Origin: G958295645 sp965242735
GTDB lineage: Bacteria > Gemmatimonadota > Gemmatimonadetes > Longimicrobiales > Gaopeijiaceae
Length of the DNA: 64,000 bases
Assembly: GCA_965242735.1 (NCBI GenBank)
Contig: OZ251497.1
Span: forward strand, 372,001-436,000
Reading direction: 5' to 3'
Shown here: one piece after another, positions 26,533 to 34,529 of the stretch
How positions within the stretch are numbered: the stretch's first letter is position 1
Layout: each line of letters opens with the position of its first letter
Position numbers and translations under genes: made by a program
Notes under the pieces: generated by a model
Database searches by the model: none
Told to the model about the DNA's origin: nothing
What the model saw: the letters and a program-made list of their open reading frames with translations, nothing else

Positions 26533-27324
26533 TCAGCTCATGTGGATTCTTCGTTCAATCAATTCGACAAAATCACGCTTCAATTCTACTCCGATCCATC
26601 GACGACCGAGTTTCTGGGCTGCAATCAACGTTGTGCCGGAACCGGCGAACGGATCCAATACAACGTCATTTTTGTGACTTGTCATTTCTATGCACCGACG
26701 AGCGAGGGTCATGGGCATGACGGCTGGATGATCGAGATCCTTAGCGTAGCGACGAGGCGACGTAGGAATGTCCCACACGGTACGCAGGCGGCGGCCGTTG
26801 GGGCCGCGGACGGCGTCGACATCGTAGTAGTATGACTGGTTCTTGGAAAACAAGAAGACAGTCTCGTGGGACTTGGTGGGGCGATCTCTGACCGATTCCG
26901 GTTGAGCGTTGGGTTTGTGCCATATGATCTCCGACCGAAGCCACCAACCGGCTTCTTGGAGCAAGAAAGCAAGACGCCATGGCACGCCGATCAGGTCCTT
27001 TGCCTTCAGTCCCTTGGGAGTGGGCGGGCGCACCGACATGGCGCGGACGCGATTCTTTCGATCTGGCGCGCGGTATCGTCGGCTTCCGGAAGTGTACACG
27101 TCCCCAACGTTCAGCCAGACCGTGCCATCGTTTCGAAGAACTCTCTTCATCTTGCCGAAGGTCTGCACGAGACGTGCCAGGTATGCATCCAACGTGTCGT
27201 CTCTGCCCAACTGCTCTCCTACGCCGTAATCGCGCAATGACCAGTAGGGAGGCGACGTCACGACGGTCTGCACACTCTCGTCGGCCAGCCGATCCAGTCC
27301 CGCGGATGCGTCTCCGCATATCAA
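26533..27324 (-). CDS. Orphan DNA methyltransferase (beta-class, N4-cytosine/N6-adenine)
   Basis: About 263 residues. Catalytic motif IV TSPPYW comes near the N-terminus and the SAM-binding motif I DPFAGSGTT near the C-terminus, the order of beta-class enzymes; SPPYW is commonest in N4-cytosine methylases. WHKPNAQPESVRDRPTKSHE and NQSYYYD are also family-typical. The TTG at 27324 (product beginning with ICGDASAGLDRL) is chosen because such enzymes start just before the x-GD motif. No ATG or GTG precedes in frame, although an AAGGAGG lies about 30 bases upstream, so the start is uncertain. No restriction endonuclease is adjacent. GC is near 55%, far below its neighbours. Confidence 0.88.
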   Translation of the reverse strand: MICGDASAGLDRLADESVQTVVTSPPYWSLRDYGVGEQLGRDDTLDAYLARLVQTFGKMKRVLRNDGTVWLNVGDVYTSGSRRYRAPDRKNRVRAMSVRPPTPKGLKAKDLIGVPWRLAFLLQEAGWWLRSEIIWHKPNAQPESVRDRPTKSHETVFLFSKNQSYYYDVDAVRGPNGRRLRTVWDIPTSPRRYAKDLDHPAVMPMTLARRCIEMTSHKNDVVLDPFAGSGTTLIAAQKLGRRWIGVELKRDFVELIERRIHMS

Positions 27325-27395
27325 GACGGAATCGTCGTGGCGGCGGACGCGTGCGGTTCCTCCTTGCGCGTGCGGCGCGTCCGCTGCTCCCGGCC

Positions 27396-27812
27396 TCAGC
27401 AGTGCTCGTCGAACGCGGCGGCCAGGTCGGTGGCGATGTCTTCGGCGGAGCGGCCCTCGATCTGGAAGCGCTCCAGCATGAACACGATGTCGCCGTCCTT
27501 GAGGAGGCCCGCCGCCGGCGACGAAGGCGGGTAGCCCACGAACTGCTTGCGGGCCTGCGCCGTGGCTTCGGTGTCCTGGCCCGCGAAGACGGTCACCTTG
27601 TAGTCCGGCTGGCGCTCGTGCTCCAAGGCCTTCATGATCGCGGGCCGAAAGACGCCCGCCGCGCAACCGCACACGGAGTTGACGGCGACGAGCACGGTGC
27701 CGTCCATGGCCTCCATGGCTTGGTCGACTTGCTCGGCGGTGCGCAGCTCCTGGAAGCCCAGGCGCACCATTTCCTGCCGCATGGGCGCCACCATCATCTC
27801 GGAATAAGGCAT
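27396..27812 (-). CDS. Bacilliredoxin, BrxA/BrxB family
   Basis: 138 residues, the family's usual length, with AAAGGAGA before the ATG at 27812. The redox motif is CGC in VNSVCGCAAGVFRPA (around residue 49). MPYSEMMVAPMRQEMVRLGF at the N-terminus, GYPPSSPAAGL, and the ending FDEHC are all family marks. In Bacillus these proteins remove bacillithiol from mixed disulfides; in phyla without bacillithiol the thiol partner is unclear. Divergent from the molybdenum hydroxylase operon. Confidence 0.93.
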   Translation of the reverse strand: MPYSEMMVAPMRQEMVRLGFQELRTAEQVDQAMEAMDGTVLVAVNSVCGCAAGVFRPAIMKALEHERQPDYKVTVFAGQDTEATAQARKQFVGYPPSSPAAGLLKDGDIVFMLERFQIEGRSAEDIATDLAAAFDEHC

Positions 27813-27975
27813 TCGTGCGGTCTCCTTTGGCCGGACGGTCTACACGCAAGGGAAGGCGGTCGTTCGTCCCACGACCGTGGCCAAATCTAACGAGGACCGG
27901 CGGCTCGGCGGCCGGCCTTCCGCCCTCCCGAGCCGAACGGCTAGCTTTCAAGAGCACCGAAGAAGGAGGATCGGC

Positions 27976-28443
27976 ATGGAAGTCGTTCGGCTGGTGGTCA
28001 ACGGCGACGCGCGCGTCTGCGGCGTGCCCGCGCACTACACGTTGCTGGAGACGCTTCGCTACGGTCTGGGCCTGACGGGCTCCAAGCAGGGTTGCGACAA
28101 GGGCGACTGCGGCGCGTGCACGGTGATCCTGGACGGCCGGGCGACGCTCTCCTGCCTGACGCCCGTGCTCGAGGCCGAGGGCCGCGGCGTGCGGACGGTG
28201 GAAGGACTGGCCAACGGGACCGAGCCGCACCCCCTGCAGGACGAATTCGACCTTCACGGGGCGGCGCAATGCGGGTTTTGCACGCCGGGCATCCTCTGCA
28301 GCGCGGCCGCCCTCCTGGAGCACGATCCCCGTCCTTCGCGCGAGGACATCCGCGAGGCGCTGGCGGGCAACCTCTGCCGCTGCACGGGCTACGAGAAGAT
28401 CTACGACGCCGTGGAGGCCGCGGCGGCGAGATGCCGGGCATGA
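27976..28443 (+). CDS. Molybdenum hydroxylase small (2Fe-2S) subunit, HcrC-like
   Basis: 155 residues, AAGGAGG at optimal spacing before the ATG at 27976. The N-terminal plant-type ferredoxin cluster is bound by Cys in GCDKGDCGACTVILDG plus the later LSC. The C-terminal four-helix domain binds the second cluster through CGFCTPG and CRCTGY. It passes electrons between Mo cofactor and FAD in the xanthine-dehydrogenase family. The last codon overlaps the large-subunit start (ATGA). Confidence 0.95.
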   Translation: MEVVRLVVNGDARVCGVPAHYTLLETLRYGLGLTGSKQGCDKGDCGACTVILDGRATLSCLTPVLEAEGRGVRTVEGLANGTEPHPLQDEFDLHGAAQCGFCTPGILCSAAALLEHDPRPSREDIREALAGNLCRCTGYEKIYDAVEAAAARCRA

Positions 28444-30869
28444 GCCGCGCCCAGGCCCAACCGGGGGGCCCTTCCAACGAGGCTGCGCCGCCGACCTTCT
28501 CCACCATCGGACGGCGGATGCGCAAGGTGGACGGGCAGGCCAAGGCGAGCGGCCGGGCGCGCTACGCGGACGACATCCAGCTGCCGGGCATGCTCCACGG
28601 GAAGATTCTGCGCAGCCCGCATCCCCATGCCAAGATCGTGTCCATCGACGCTTCGGCGGCCGAACGGATGGACGGCGTGCACGCGGTGACGACCGGGCGC
28701 GACATGCCGGCGCCCTACGGCATCATTCCGTGGACGCCGGACGAGCACGCGCTGTGCGTCGACCGGGTTCGCTACGTGGGCGACGGGGTCGCGGCCGTGG
28801 CGGCCGTGGACGAGGAGACCGCCAACGCCGCGCTTGAGCTCGTCGAGGTCGAGTACGAGGAACTGCCTGCCTACTTCACGCCCCAGGAGGCCATCGCCGC
28901 GGAGTCGGGGCCGTTCATCCACGAACCCCGAAAGCCGGGCCGCAACGGCAACGTCACGAAGATCGTGCACCTGGAATTCGGCGACGCCGGCGCGGGGCTG
29001 GACAGGTCGGCCGTCGTGGTGGAAGGCGACTACTTCTTCGAGGGGACGACCCACACGCCCATCGAACCGCACTGCGCCATCGGAATGGCCGAAAGGGACG
29101 GACGACTGACGGTCTGGTCGGCCACCCAGGTGCCCCACTACCTGCACCGCGAGCTGGCCCGGGTGCTGGAGCTGGACCCGGCGATGGTCCGGGTGATCCA
29201 GCCGCCCGTCGGGGGCGCGTTCGGAGGGAAGTCCGAGCCGTTCGACTTGGAGTTCTGCGTGGCGAAGCTGGCAATGAAGACGGGCCGGCCGGTCAAGATC
29301 CTCTACACGCGCGAGGAAGTCTTCTACGCGCACCGGGGACGCCATCCCTTTCACATGCGCTACCGCACCGGGGCCGACGCGGAGGGGATGCTGACGGCGG
29401 TGGACGCCGAGATCGTGCTGGACGGAGGCGCGTACGCTTCGTTCGGCCTGGTCACCACATACTATTCGGGACAACTGCTGACGGCGCCGTACCGGATGCC
29501 GGCCTATCGCTTCCACTCCACGCGGGCGTACACGAACAAGCCCGCCTGCGGTCCGAAGCGCGGTCACGGCTCGGTGCAGCCCCGCTTCGCGTTCGAAGTG
29601 CAGCTCGACCGACTGGCCGAGCGCCTGGACGTCGATCCCATCGAACTGCGCCGCCGCAACTTCATCGGGGCCGACACGCGCACCGTCAACGACCTGCGCA
29701 TCACGTCTAACGGATTCCTGGAGTGCCTGGAGGCGGTGGAATCGGCCAGCGGCTGGCGCGAGAAGCATCGCAAGCTGCCGTTCGGACGCGGCGTGGGCGT
29801 GGCGGGATCGACCTACATCTCGGGCACCAATTATCCGGTCTACCCCAACGACATGCCGCAGTCCGGCGTGCAGCTGCAAGTGGACCGCTCGGGGCGCGTG
29901 GCGGTGTTCTCGGGCGCTTCCGAGATCGGGCAGGGCGCGGACTCGATGGTGGCCTACGTCGTGGCCGAGGAACTGGGCGTTCCGCTGGAGCACGTGCGCG
30001 TCCTGGCCGGCGACACCGACTTCACGCCGGTGGACTTGGGCGCGTATTCGTCGCGGGTCACGCTGATGCTGGGCAACGCGTGCATCGACGCGGCGGGACG
30101 CATCAAGCGCAAGGTGCGCGAGGCCGTCGCGGAGGCGTGGGAGGCGGAGCCGGACGAGGTCGTGTTGGCGGGCGGCCGGGCCACGCGCGCCGGCGACGCG
30201 GGCGTGTCCATGTCCATGCGGGACGCCTTCAACTTGGCTGAGGCGAAGTTCGGGACCTTGGGCGCCACGGGCTCGTACGACACGCCCAAGGACGTGCACG
30301 GATCGTACAGGGGCGCGACCATCGGCGCCTCGCCGGCCTATTCCTTCAGCGCGCACGTGGCCGAAGTGAGCGTGGACCCGGAGACGGGGTTCGTGGACGT
30401 GCGCAAGATATGGATCGCGCACGACTGCGGCCGCGCCCTGAACCCCGTGCTGGTGGAGGGACAGATGGAAGGCTCGGCGTACATGGGCTTCGGCGAGGCG
30501 CTCATGGAGGAGCACGTCGTCAAGACCGCCGAGCAGGGGCGCGCCGGGCTGCACCACGCGCCTTCGCTGCTCGACTACCGGATTCCGACCAGCCTGGACA
30601 CGCCCGCGCTCGAGTCCCTGATCGTCGAGTCGGTGGATCCCGAGGGGCCATACGGCGCCAAGGAAGCGGGCGAGGGGCCGCTCCATCCGTCCATTCCAGC
30701 CATTGCGAACGCCATCCACGACGCGGTAGGCGTGCGGATGAACGCGCTGCCATTCTCGCCGCCGCGCGTCTGGGCGGCGTTGCAGGAGAAGGCGGACCTC
30801 TCGGGCGCCGAGGCGACGAACGGCTCGGGGGAGACGGCAGGCACGGTCCACCAGGGGCGGTCGGCTTGA
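28440..30869 (+). CDS. Molybdenum hydroxylase large subunit, 4-hydroxybenzoyl-CoA reductase-like
   Basis: 809 residues from the ATG at 28440 (ATGA overlap; ATG 28431 is possible). An N-terminal a/b hammerhead (RKVDGQAKASGRARYADDI) leads to the Mo-cofactor domains. PPVGGAFGGKSE, a Gly-rich GASEIGQGADSM and the C-terminal EAGEGPLHPSIPAIANAI with the catalytic-type Glu are present. Large subunits of this clade act on aromatic or heteroaromatic substrates. The assignment to the 4-hydroxybenzoyl-CoA reductase branch rests mainly on the partner FAD subunit. The stop overlaps the first of two mini-ORFs before the DUF1460 gene. Confidence 0.9.
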   Translation: MSRAQAQPGGPSNEAAPPTFSTIGRRMRKVDGQAKASGRARYADDIQLPGMLHGKILRSPHPHAKIVSIDASAAERMDGVHAVTTGRDMPAPYGIIPWTPDEHALCVDRVRYVGDGVAAVAAVDEETANAALELVEVEYEELPAYFTPQEAIAAESGPFIHEPRKPGRNGNVTKIVHLEFGDAGAGLDRSAVVVEGDYFFEGTTHTPIEPHCAIGMAERDGRLTVWSATQVPHYLHRELARVLELDPAMVRVIQPPVGGAFGGKSEPFDLEFCVAKLAMKTGRPVKILYTREEVFYAHRGRHPFHMRYRTGADAEGMLTAVDAEIVLDGGAYASFGLVTTYYSGQLLTAPYRMPAYRFHSTRAYTNKPACGPKRGHGSVQPRFAFEVQLDRLAERLDVDPIELRRRNFIGADTRTVNDLRITSNGFLECLEAVESASGWREKHRKLPFGRGVGVAGSTYISGTNYPVYPNDMPQSGVQLQVDRSGRVAVFSGASEIGQGADSMVAYVVAEELGVPLEHVRVLAGDTDFTPVDLGAYSSRVTLMLGNACIDAAGRIKRKVREAVAEAWEAEPDEVVLAGGRATRAGDAGVSMSMRDAFNLAEAKFGTLGATGSYDTPKDVHGSYRGATIGASPAYSFSAHVAEVSVDPETGFVDVRKIWIAHDCGRALNPVLVEGQMEGSAYMGFGEALMEEHVVKTAEQGRAGLHHAPSLLDYRIPTSLDTPALESLIVESVDPEGPYGAKEAGEGPLHPSIPAIANAIHDAVGVRMNALPFSPPRVWAALQEKADLSGAEATNGSGETAGTVHQGRSA

Positions 30870-31035
30870 TGACCGGCGTTGCACCGACTGCCGGTCCACC
30901 GTCGAAGTTGACGGGCGCGGCGAACCGGGGGAGGCCGGCTTGACCGGGCGGTTCGCGGCGATCCGGGGAAGGCCGCGGCCTGACGACCGGGCGTTTCGCG
31001 GGGGAATGCGCGGCGGTCCGGGGACTGCGGCTTGA
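30869..31035 (+). other. Two stop/start-coupled mini-ORFs between the hydroxylase and DUF1460 genes
   Basis: ATG 30869 shares its A with the large-subunit stop (TGATG) and reads 24 residues to TGA 30941-30943. TTG 30940 overlaps that stop (TTGA) and reads 31 residues to TGA 31033-31035, which shares its A with the ATG (31035) of the DUF1460 gene. The starts resemble each other (MTGVA, LTGRFA, MTGRFA). The DNA holds four imperfect copies of CTTGATGACCGGGCGTTTCG (near 30865, 30938, 30979, 31031), so the region arose by tandem duplication of the start of the downstream gene. Confidence 0.55.
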
Positions 31036-32015
31036 TGACCGGGCGTTTCGCGGGCTCGGTTCGCTTGGCGGTCCGCCTGTCGGCGACGGCGTGCTTGGCT
31101 CTCGCGTTGCCGGGGGCGACCCCGACCCACGCGCAGCAGGCCGAGTCCGACTCGCTCCGGCCCGCCGCCGGCACCGAGCGCGACTGGGAAATCGCCGCGG
31201 ACCACCTTCGCTGGGCGCACCAGCAGCGGCTGGACACGTTGCCGCGCTTCGGCGGCGTGCTGGCGGCGATCGGCGAACGCTTCGTGGGCGCCCCCTACGC
31301 GCCGGGCACGCTGGAGCGGCCGGGCCCCGAACAGCTCGTCGTCAACTTGGAGACGCTCGACTGCGTCACGTTCGTCGAGACCGTGCTCGTGCTGGCGCGG
31401 CTGGCGCGCGCCGGCGATCCCGGATTGGCGGACGACCCTGCGCGGCTGCGTTCCGCGTTCGCGGCCGAGCTCACCCGCATTCGCTACCGGGACGGCGTCC
31501 TGGACGGCTATGCCAGCCGCCTCCACTACTTCAGCGAGTGGATCGCCGACAACGACCGCCGGGGCGTGGTTCGGGACCTGTCGGGCGCGCTGGGCGGGGT
31601 GGCCGACGCCGACCTGGTCGACTTCATGTCCACGCATCCGGAGGCGTACGCGGCCTTGGCCGATCCGTTCGTCCTCTCCGCTGTCGAAGCCGTCGAAGCC
31701 CGCCTCAGCGCGCGGGCGCGGCGCTATCTGCCCGCCGAGCGGATCGCGGCGCTCGCCCCTTCCATCCAAGACGGCGACGTCATCGCGGCGACCAGCACGG
31801 TGGACGGCCTGGACGTCGCCCACACGGGCCTCGCCCTTTGGCGCGACGGTCGGCTCAAGCTCCTGCACGCGCCCCTCGTCGGCTCGCATGTCCAGATTAC
31901 CAAGGGGACCTTGGCCGAGCGCATCGAGCGCCTGGGCGGCCAGGACGGAATCATGGTGGCGCGGCCCGTGGACCCGCGGCCCGTGGGTGCGCGGCCGCCG
32001 GCGCCGGGCGGCTAG
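31035..32015 (+). CDS. Secreted DUF1460 (amidase-like) protein
   Basis: 326 residues with a signal peptide (LAVRLSATACLALALPGATPTHAQ). The DUF1460 fold, related to NlpC/P60-type peptidases, is marked by FVGAPYAPGTLE, the nucleophile-type Cys in NLETLDCVTFVETVL, SRLHYFSEWI and the later AHTGLALW. Characterised relatives cleave peptidoglycan peptides or amides. Its place inside a molybdenum hydroxylase operon, between the large and FAD subunit genes, is unexpected. The FAD subunit starts three bases after its stop. Confidence 0.85.
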   Translation: MTGRFAGSVRLAVRLSATACLALALPGATPTHAQQAESDSLRPAAGTERDWEIAADHLRWAHQQRLDTLPRFGGVLAAIGERFVGAPYAPGTLERPGPEQLVVNLETLDCVTFVETVLVLARLARAGDPGLADDPARLRSAFAAELTRIRYRDGVLDGYASRLHYFSEWIADNDRRGVVRDLSGALGGVADADLVDFMSTHPEAYAALADPFVLSAVEAVEARLSARARRYLPAERIAALAPSIQDGDVIAATSTVDGLDVAHTGLALWRDGRLKLLHAPLVGSHVQITKGTLAERIERLGGQDGIMVARPVDPRPVGARPPAPGG

Positions 32016-32017
32016 CC

Positions 32018-33193
32018 GTGTTGCGCCTCCATCCTTTCCGGTACCACCGGCCCGAGACCGTGGCGGAAGCGGTGGCCCTGTTGGCCGAACATGGCGACGA
32101 CGCCATGCCCATTGCGGGGGGCACCGATCTGATGCCCAACATGAAGCACGGCCTCTTTCGGCCTGGGCACGTCGTGTCGTTGGGCCGGATTCGAGGGTTG
32201 CGCGGCATGGGTCCCGTTCCTGACGCCGGCGGGAACGTCGGCGCTGGCGGAAATGTCGGTGCCGGCGGGGCTGTCGGCCCCGGAGAGAATGTCGGTGCTG
32301 GCGGGAATGTCGGTGTCGGACGGAATGTCGGCGTTGGCGGGAATGTCGGCGTCGGAGAGAATGCCGCCGCCGGAGAGAATGTCCGCGCGGGAGAGAATGC
32401 CGAGTCGGGGAGCTGCCTGCGCATCGGGGCACTCGAGACTTTGCGCGACGTGGCCGCGAACGCCGCTGTGAGACGCTCTTTTTCCGGCTTGGCCGAAGCC
32501 GCCGGGCTCGTGGCGGGACCCCAGCTTCGCAACATGGGGACCATCGGGGGCAACGTCTGCCTGGACACGCGCTGCACGTACTACAATCAGACGGCCTTCT
32601 GGCGCGGCGCGCTGGGCCTTTGCCTCAAGAAGGACGGCGACGTCTGCCACGTGACGCGCGTCGGCAAGAAGTGCGTGGCGGCGCACTCGGCGGACACGCC
32701 CCCGAACCTGATCGTCTTGAACGCGACGCTTGTGCTGGAGGGGCCCGCCGGGGCGCGGGAGGTGGCGGCCGAGGACTTCTTCGTCGCCGACGGAATCTGG
32801 AACACCCGCCGCGAGCGAGACGAGATTCTGACCGAGGTGAGGATTCCCTTCGGGCCGCCCGGCGCCCGCAGCGCGTACCGCAAGCTGCGCCAGCGCAAGT
32901 CCATCGACTTCCCGCTGCTGTCGGTGGCGGTGGCGGCCGACTTCGCGGACGACGGTTCGGTCCTGTCGATCCGCGGCGTCGTCTCGGCCTTGGGCGCCCG
33001 CCCGCGACGCCTGTCGGGCTGGCAGGAGCTGGCGGAAGGCCGGCCCTTGGACGACGACTTGGTGCGGATGCTGGCGGACCGGGCATGGGAACAGTGCCGG
33101 CCGCTGGACAACGTCGTCGGCGACGCGCGATGGAGACGCGCCATGGTGCCCGTGTACGTCAGCCGGGCTCTGCAAGACTTGGTGGAACGCTAG
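32018..33193 (+). CDS. Molybdenum hydroxylase FAD subunit with extra 4Fe-4S site, HcrB-like
   Basis: 391 residues, GTG at 32018 (TTG at 32021 also possible). FAD-binding motifs PIAGGTDLMPNMK and NMGTIGGNVCLDTRC are present. After these come Cys186, Cys202, Cys210 and Cys219, spaced C-x15-C-x7-C-x8-C. This is the spacing I know for the 4Fe-4S ligands of Thauera HcrB (4-hydroxybenzoyl-CoA reductase) and is absent from ordinary xanthine-dehydrogenase FAD subunits. Residues 71-130 are an insertion of ten hexapeptide repeats between the flavin domain strands. The C-terminal CO_deh_flav_C domain is normal. Likely function: reductive dehydroxylation or a related reaction on an aromatic CoA thioester. 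Confidence 0.9.
   Translation: MLRLHPFRYHRPETVAEAVALLAEHGDDAMPIAGGTDLMPNMKHGLFRPGHVVSLGRIRGLRGMGPVPDAGGNVGAGGNVGAGGAVGPGENVGAGGNVGVGRNVGVGGNVGVGENAAAGENVRAGENAESGSCLRIGALETLRDVAANAAVRRSFSGLAEAAGLVAGPQLRNMGTIGGNVCLDTRCTYYNQTAFWRGALGLCLKKDGDVCHVTRVGKKCVAAHSADTPPNLIVLNATLVLEGPAGAREVAAEDFFVADGIWNTRRERDEILTEVRIPFGPPGARSAYRKLRQRKSIDFPLLSVAVAADFADDGSVLSIRGVVSALGARPRRLSGWQELAEGRPLDDDLVRMLADRAWEQCRPLDNVVGDARWRRAMVPVYVSRALQDLVER
32228..32407 (+). repeat. Ten 18-bp repeats inside the HcrB-like gene
   Basis: The coding units give GGNVGA, GGNVGA, GGAVGP, GENVGA, GGNVGV, GRNVGV, GGNVGV, GENAAA, GENVRA and GENAES, exactly 180 bases in frame. They sit between GRIRGLRGMG and GSCLRIGALETL, where relatives have only a short turn. 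Confidence 0.92.
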
Positions 33194-33195
33194 GG

Positions 33196-33300
33196 CTGGC
33201 TAGGCAGCTGGGGCGGACGGCGGACGCTTTCTGGCTAGGCAGCTGGGTTTGGCACGGCGCAAGCGTCTCGGCGCCGAGGGCCCGGACTAGGCGGCCTCGG
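33196..33300. repeat. Short direct repeats at a convergent junction
   Basis: CTGGCTAGGCAGCTGGG occurs at 33196 and 33231. A CTCGGCGCCGAGGGCC block lies just outside the ATPase stop near 33269 and again as its last codons near 33296. Both look like tandem duplications of the 3' ends of the two converging genes. Confidence 0.65.
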
Positions 33301-34480
33301 CGCCGAGGGCCATGGACAATGACTGCCCCGGCACGAGCCTGGGCAGGAACTCCTCCACGGGCACGCACCAGATTCCGTCCACGCGAAGCCGTTCCTTGCC
33401 TCGATGGAGCAACGCCGTCGTCGCCTCCGGGTAGTCGTCGCGGAAGGACCGCAGCGGTCGCAGGTGGCGGGAATCGATTCCGGCCCGGTTCTTGACTTCG
33501 AACGCGTGGATGCCGTCGTCGCCGTAGACCACGAAGTCCACCTCGGCGCCGGCCCGGGTTCGCCAGAAGTAGAGCTTGGCGTCGTGGTCCGAGTAGGCGA
33601 TCCACGCTCGCAGGTGCTGCGCCACAAGTCCTTCGAGGGCTTGGCCGTCGATTTCGCCGGGGCGATCCAATGGCCCCTTGGGACGCAGTGCTTGAAAGAC
33701 GCCGGCATCGAACAGATAGAGCTTGTGGCGGACGACTGTGGCCCGCTTGGCGCGCTTCGAGAAGACGGGCACCCGGAACGCCAGCAGGAGGTCCTCCAAG
33801 ATCTCCACGTAGCGCGCGGCCGCCTTGCGCTCGACTTCGCACTCCCGGGCCATGGCCGAGAGGTTCGCCGAGGCGCCGTGAGAGAAGCTCACGACCTCCA
33901 GGAAGCGGGCAAAGGCGCCCACGTCTCGGGTCATTCCTTCGGCCCGGACTTCTTGCTCCAAGTACAGGCTGGCGTACGCGTCCAGCGTGCCGGCGGGGTC
34001 GGGCGCCGCGACCGCCAGAGGCAGTAGCCCGGTCTGCATTGCGGCCGCCAGCGAGAAGCCGGGGAGTTCGGCGGCCATGAAGGGGTGGAGGGTCCGGTGC
34101 AGCGCGCGCCCTCCCAGCAGGTCCGGCCCTTCGCGCCGCAGCTTTCGGGCACTCGAGCCCGTCAGCACGAACTGGGGAGGCGACGGCTCTTGGAGGATCG
34201 CGTGGACGACGGTCAGGAGCTCCGGGACTCGCTGGACCTCGTCGATCACCACGGTGCGGGCGTCCGGGGACCCCGCCAGCAGATGTCGAAACCGTTCGGG
34301 ACGGGCGGTCAGCCGACGATGGAGGGCCGGGTCCAGGAGGTCCACGTAGAGCGCTTCCGGAAACCGGCGCCGCAACCAAGTGGACTTGCCGGTGCCCCGG
34401 GGGCCGAAGAGAAAGCAGCTCTGGGCCGGAGCTTGGAAGAATCGAGGCAGAATGTCCATTTTCACTCGCAAAATGGACAT
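33287..34480 (-). CDS. AAA ATPase with DUF4143 domain
   Basis: About 397 residues. Walker A FLFGPRGTGKST, Walker B TVVIDEVQRVPEL, sensor LTGSSARKLRR, then the DUF4143 C-terminal half with a restriction-nuclease-like core (WRTRAGAEVDFVVYGDDGIHAFEVKN: E, D and ExK residues). Family members are widespread orphan ATPases, often accessory, of unknown role. Three starts are possible (34498, 34480, 34459). 34480 and 34459 lie in the two arms of a perfect inverted repeat, so the choice is linked to a possible control structure. Confidence 0.88.
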   Translation of the reverse strand: MSILRVKMDILPRFFQAPAQSCFLFGPRGTGKSTWLRRRFPEALYVDLLDPALHRRLTARPERFRHLLAGSPDARTVVIDEVQRVPELLTVVHAILQEPSPPQFVLTGSSARKLRREGPDLLGGRALHRTLHPFMAAELPGFSLAAAMQTGLLPLAVAAPDPAGTLDAYASLYLEQEVRAEGMTRDVGAFARFLEVVSFSHGASANLSAMARECEVERKAAARYVEILEDLLLAFRVPVFSKRAKRATVVRHKLYLFDAGVFQALRPKGPLDRPGEIDGQALEGLVAQHLRAWIAYSDHDAKLYFWRTRAGAEVDFVVYGDDGIHAFEVKNRAGIDSRHLRPLRSFRDDYPEATTALLHRGKERLRVDGIWCVPVEEFLPRLVPGQSLSMALGAEAA

Positions 34481-34481
34481 T
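34451..34481 (-). promoter_or_regulatory. Perfect 12-bp inverted repeat over the ATPase start codons
   Basis: AATGTCCATTTT (34451-34462), a 7-base loop and AAAATGGACATT (34470-34481). On the coding strand each arm holds one of the two candidate ATG codons. In RNA a 12-bp stem would bury both starts. In DNA it could be an operator for a dimeric repressor or for the ATPase itself. Confidence 0.6.
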
Positions 34482-34529
34482 TCGAGTCCAGAAATCAACC
34501 AGACGCCCGCCCGCGCGCCTGAAGGCCGC

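Noticed and set aside
26517..27240. Several plus-strand frames opposite the methyltransferase
   Set aside because: They lack ribosome sites and domain features, and the minus strand has all methyltransferase motifs.
28401..32432. A 1343-codon minus-strand frame across the hydroxylase operon
   Set aside because: The plus strand encodes well-conserved proteins; the minus frame is compositionally a shadow.
33287..34480. Toxin-antitoxin or defence ATPase module
   Set aside because: No partner gene is adjacent; the neighbours are metabolic enzymes. Only the start-site palindrome hints at special control.
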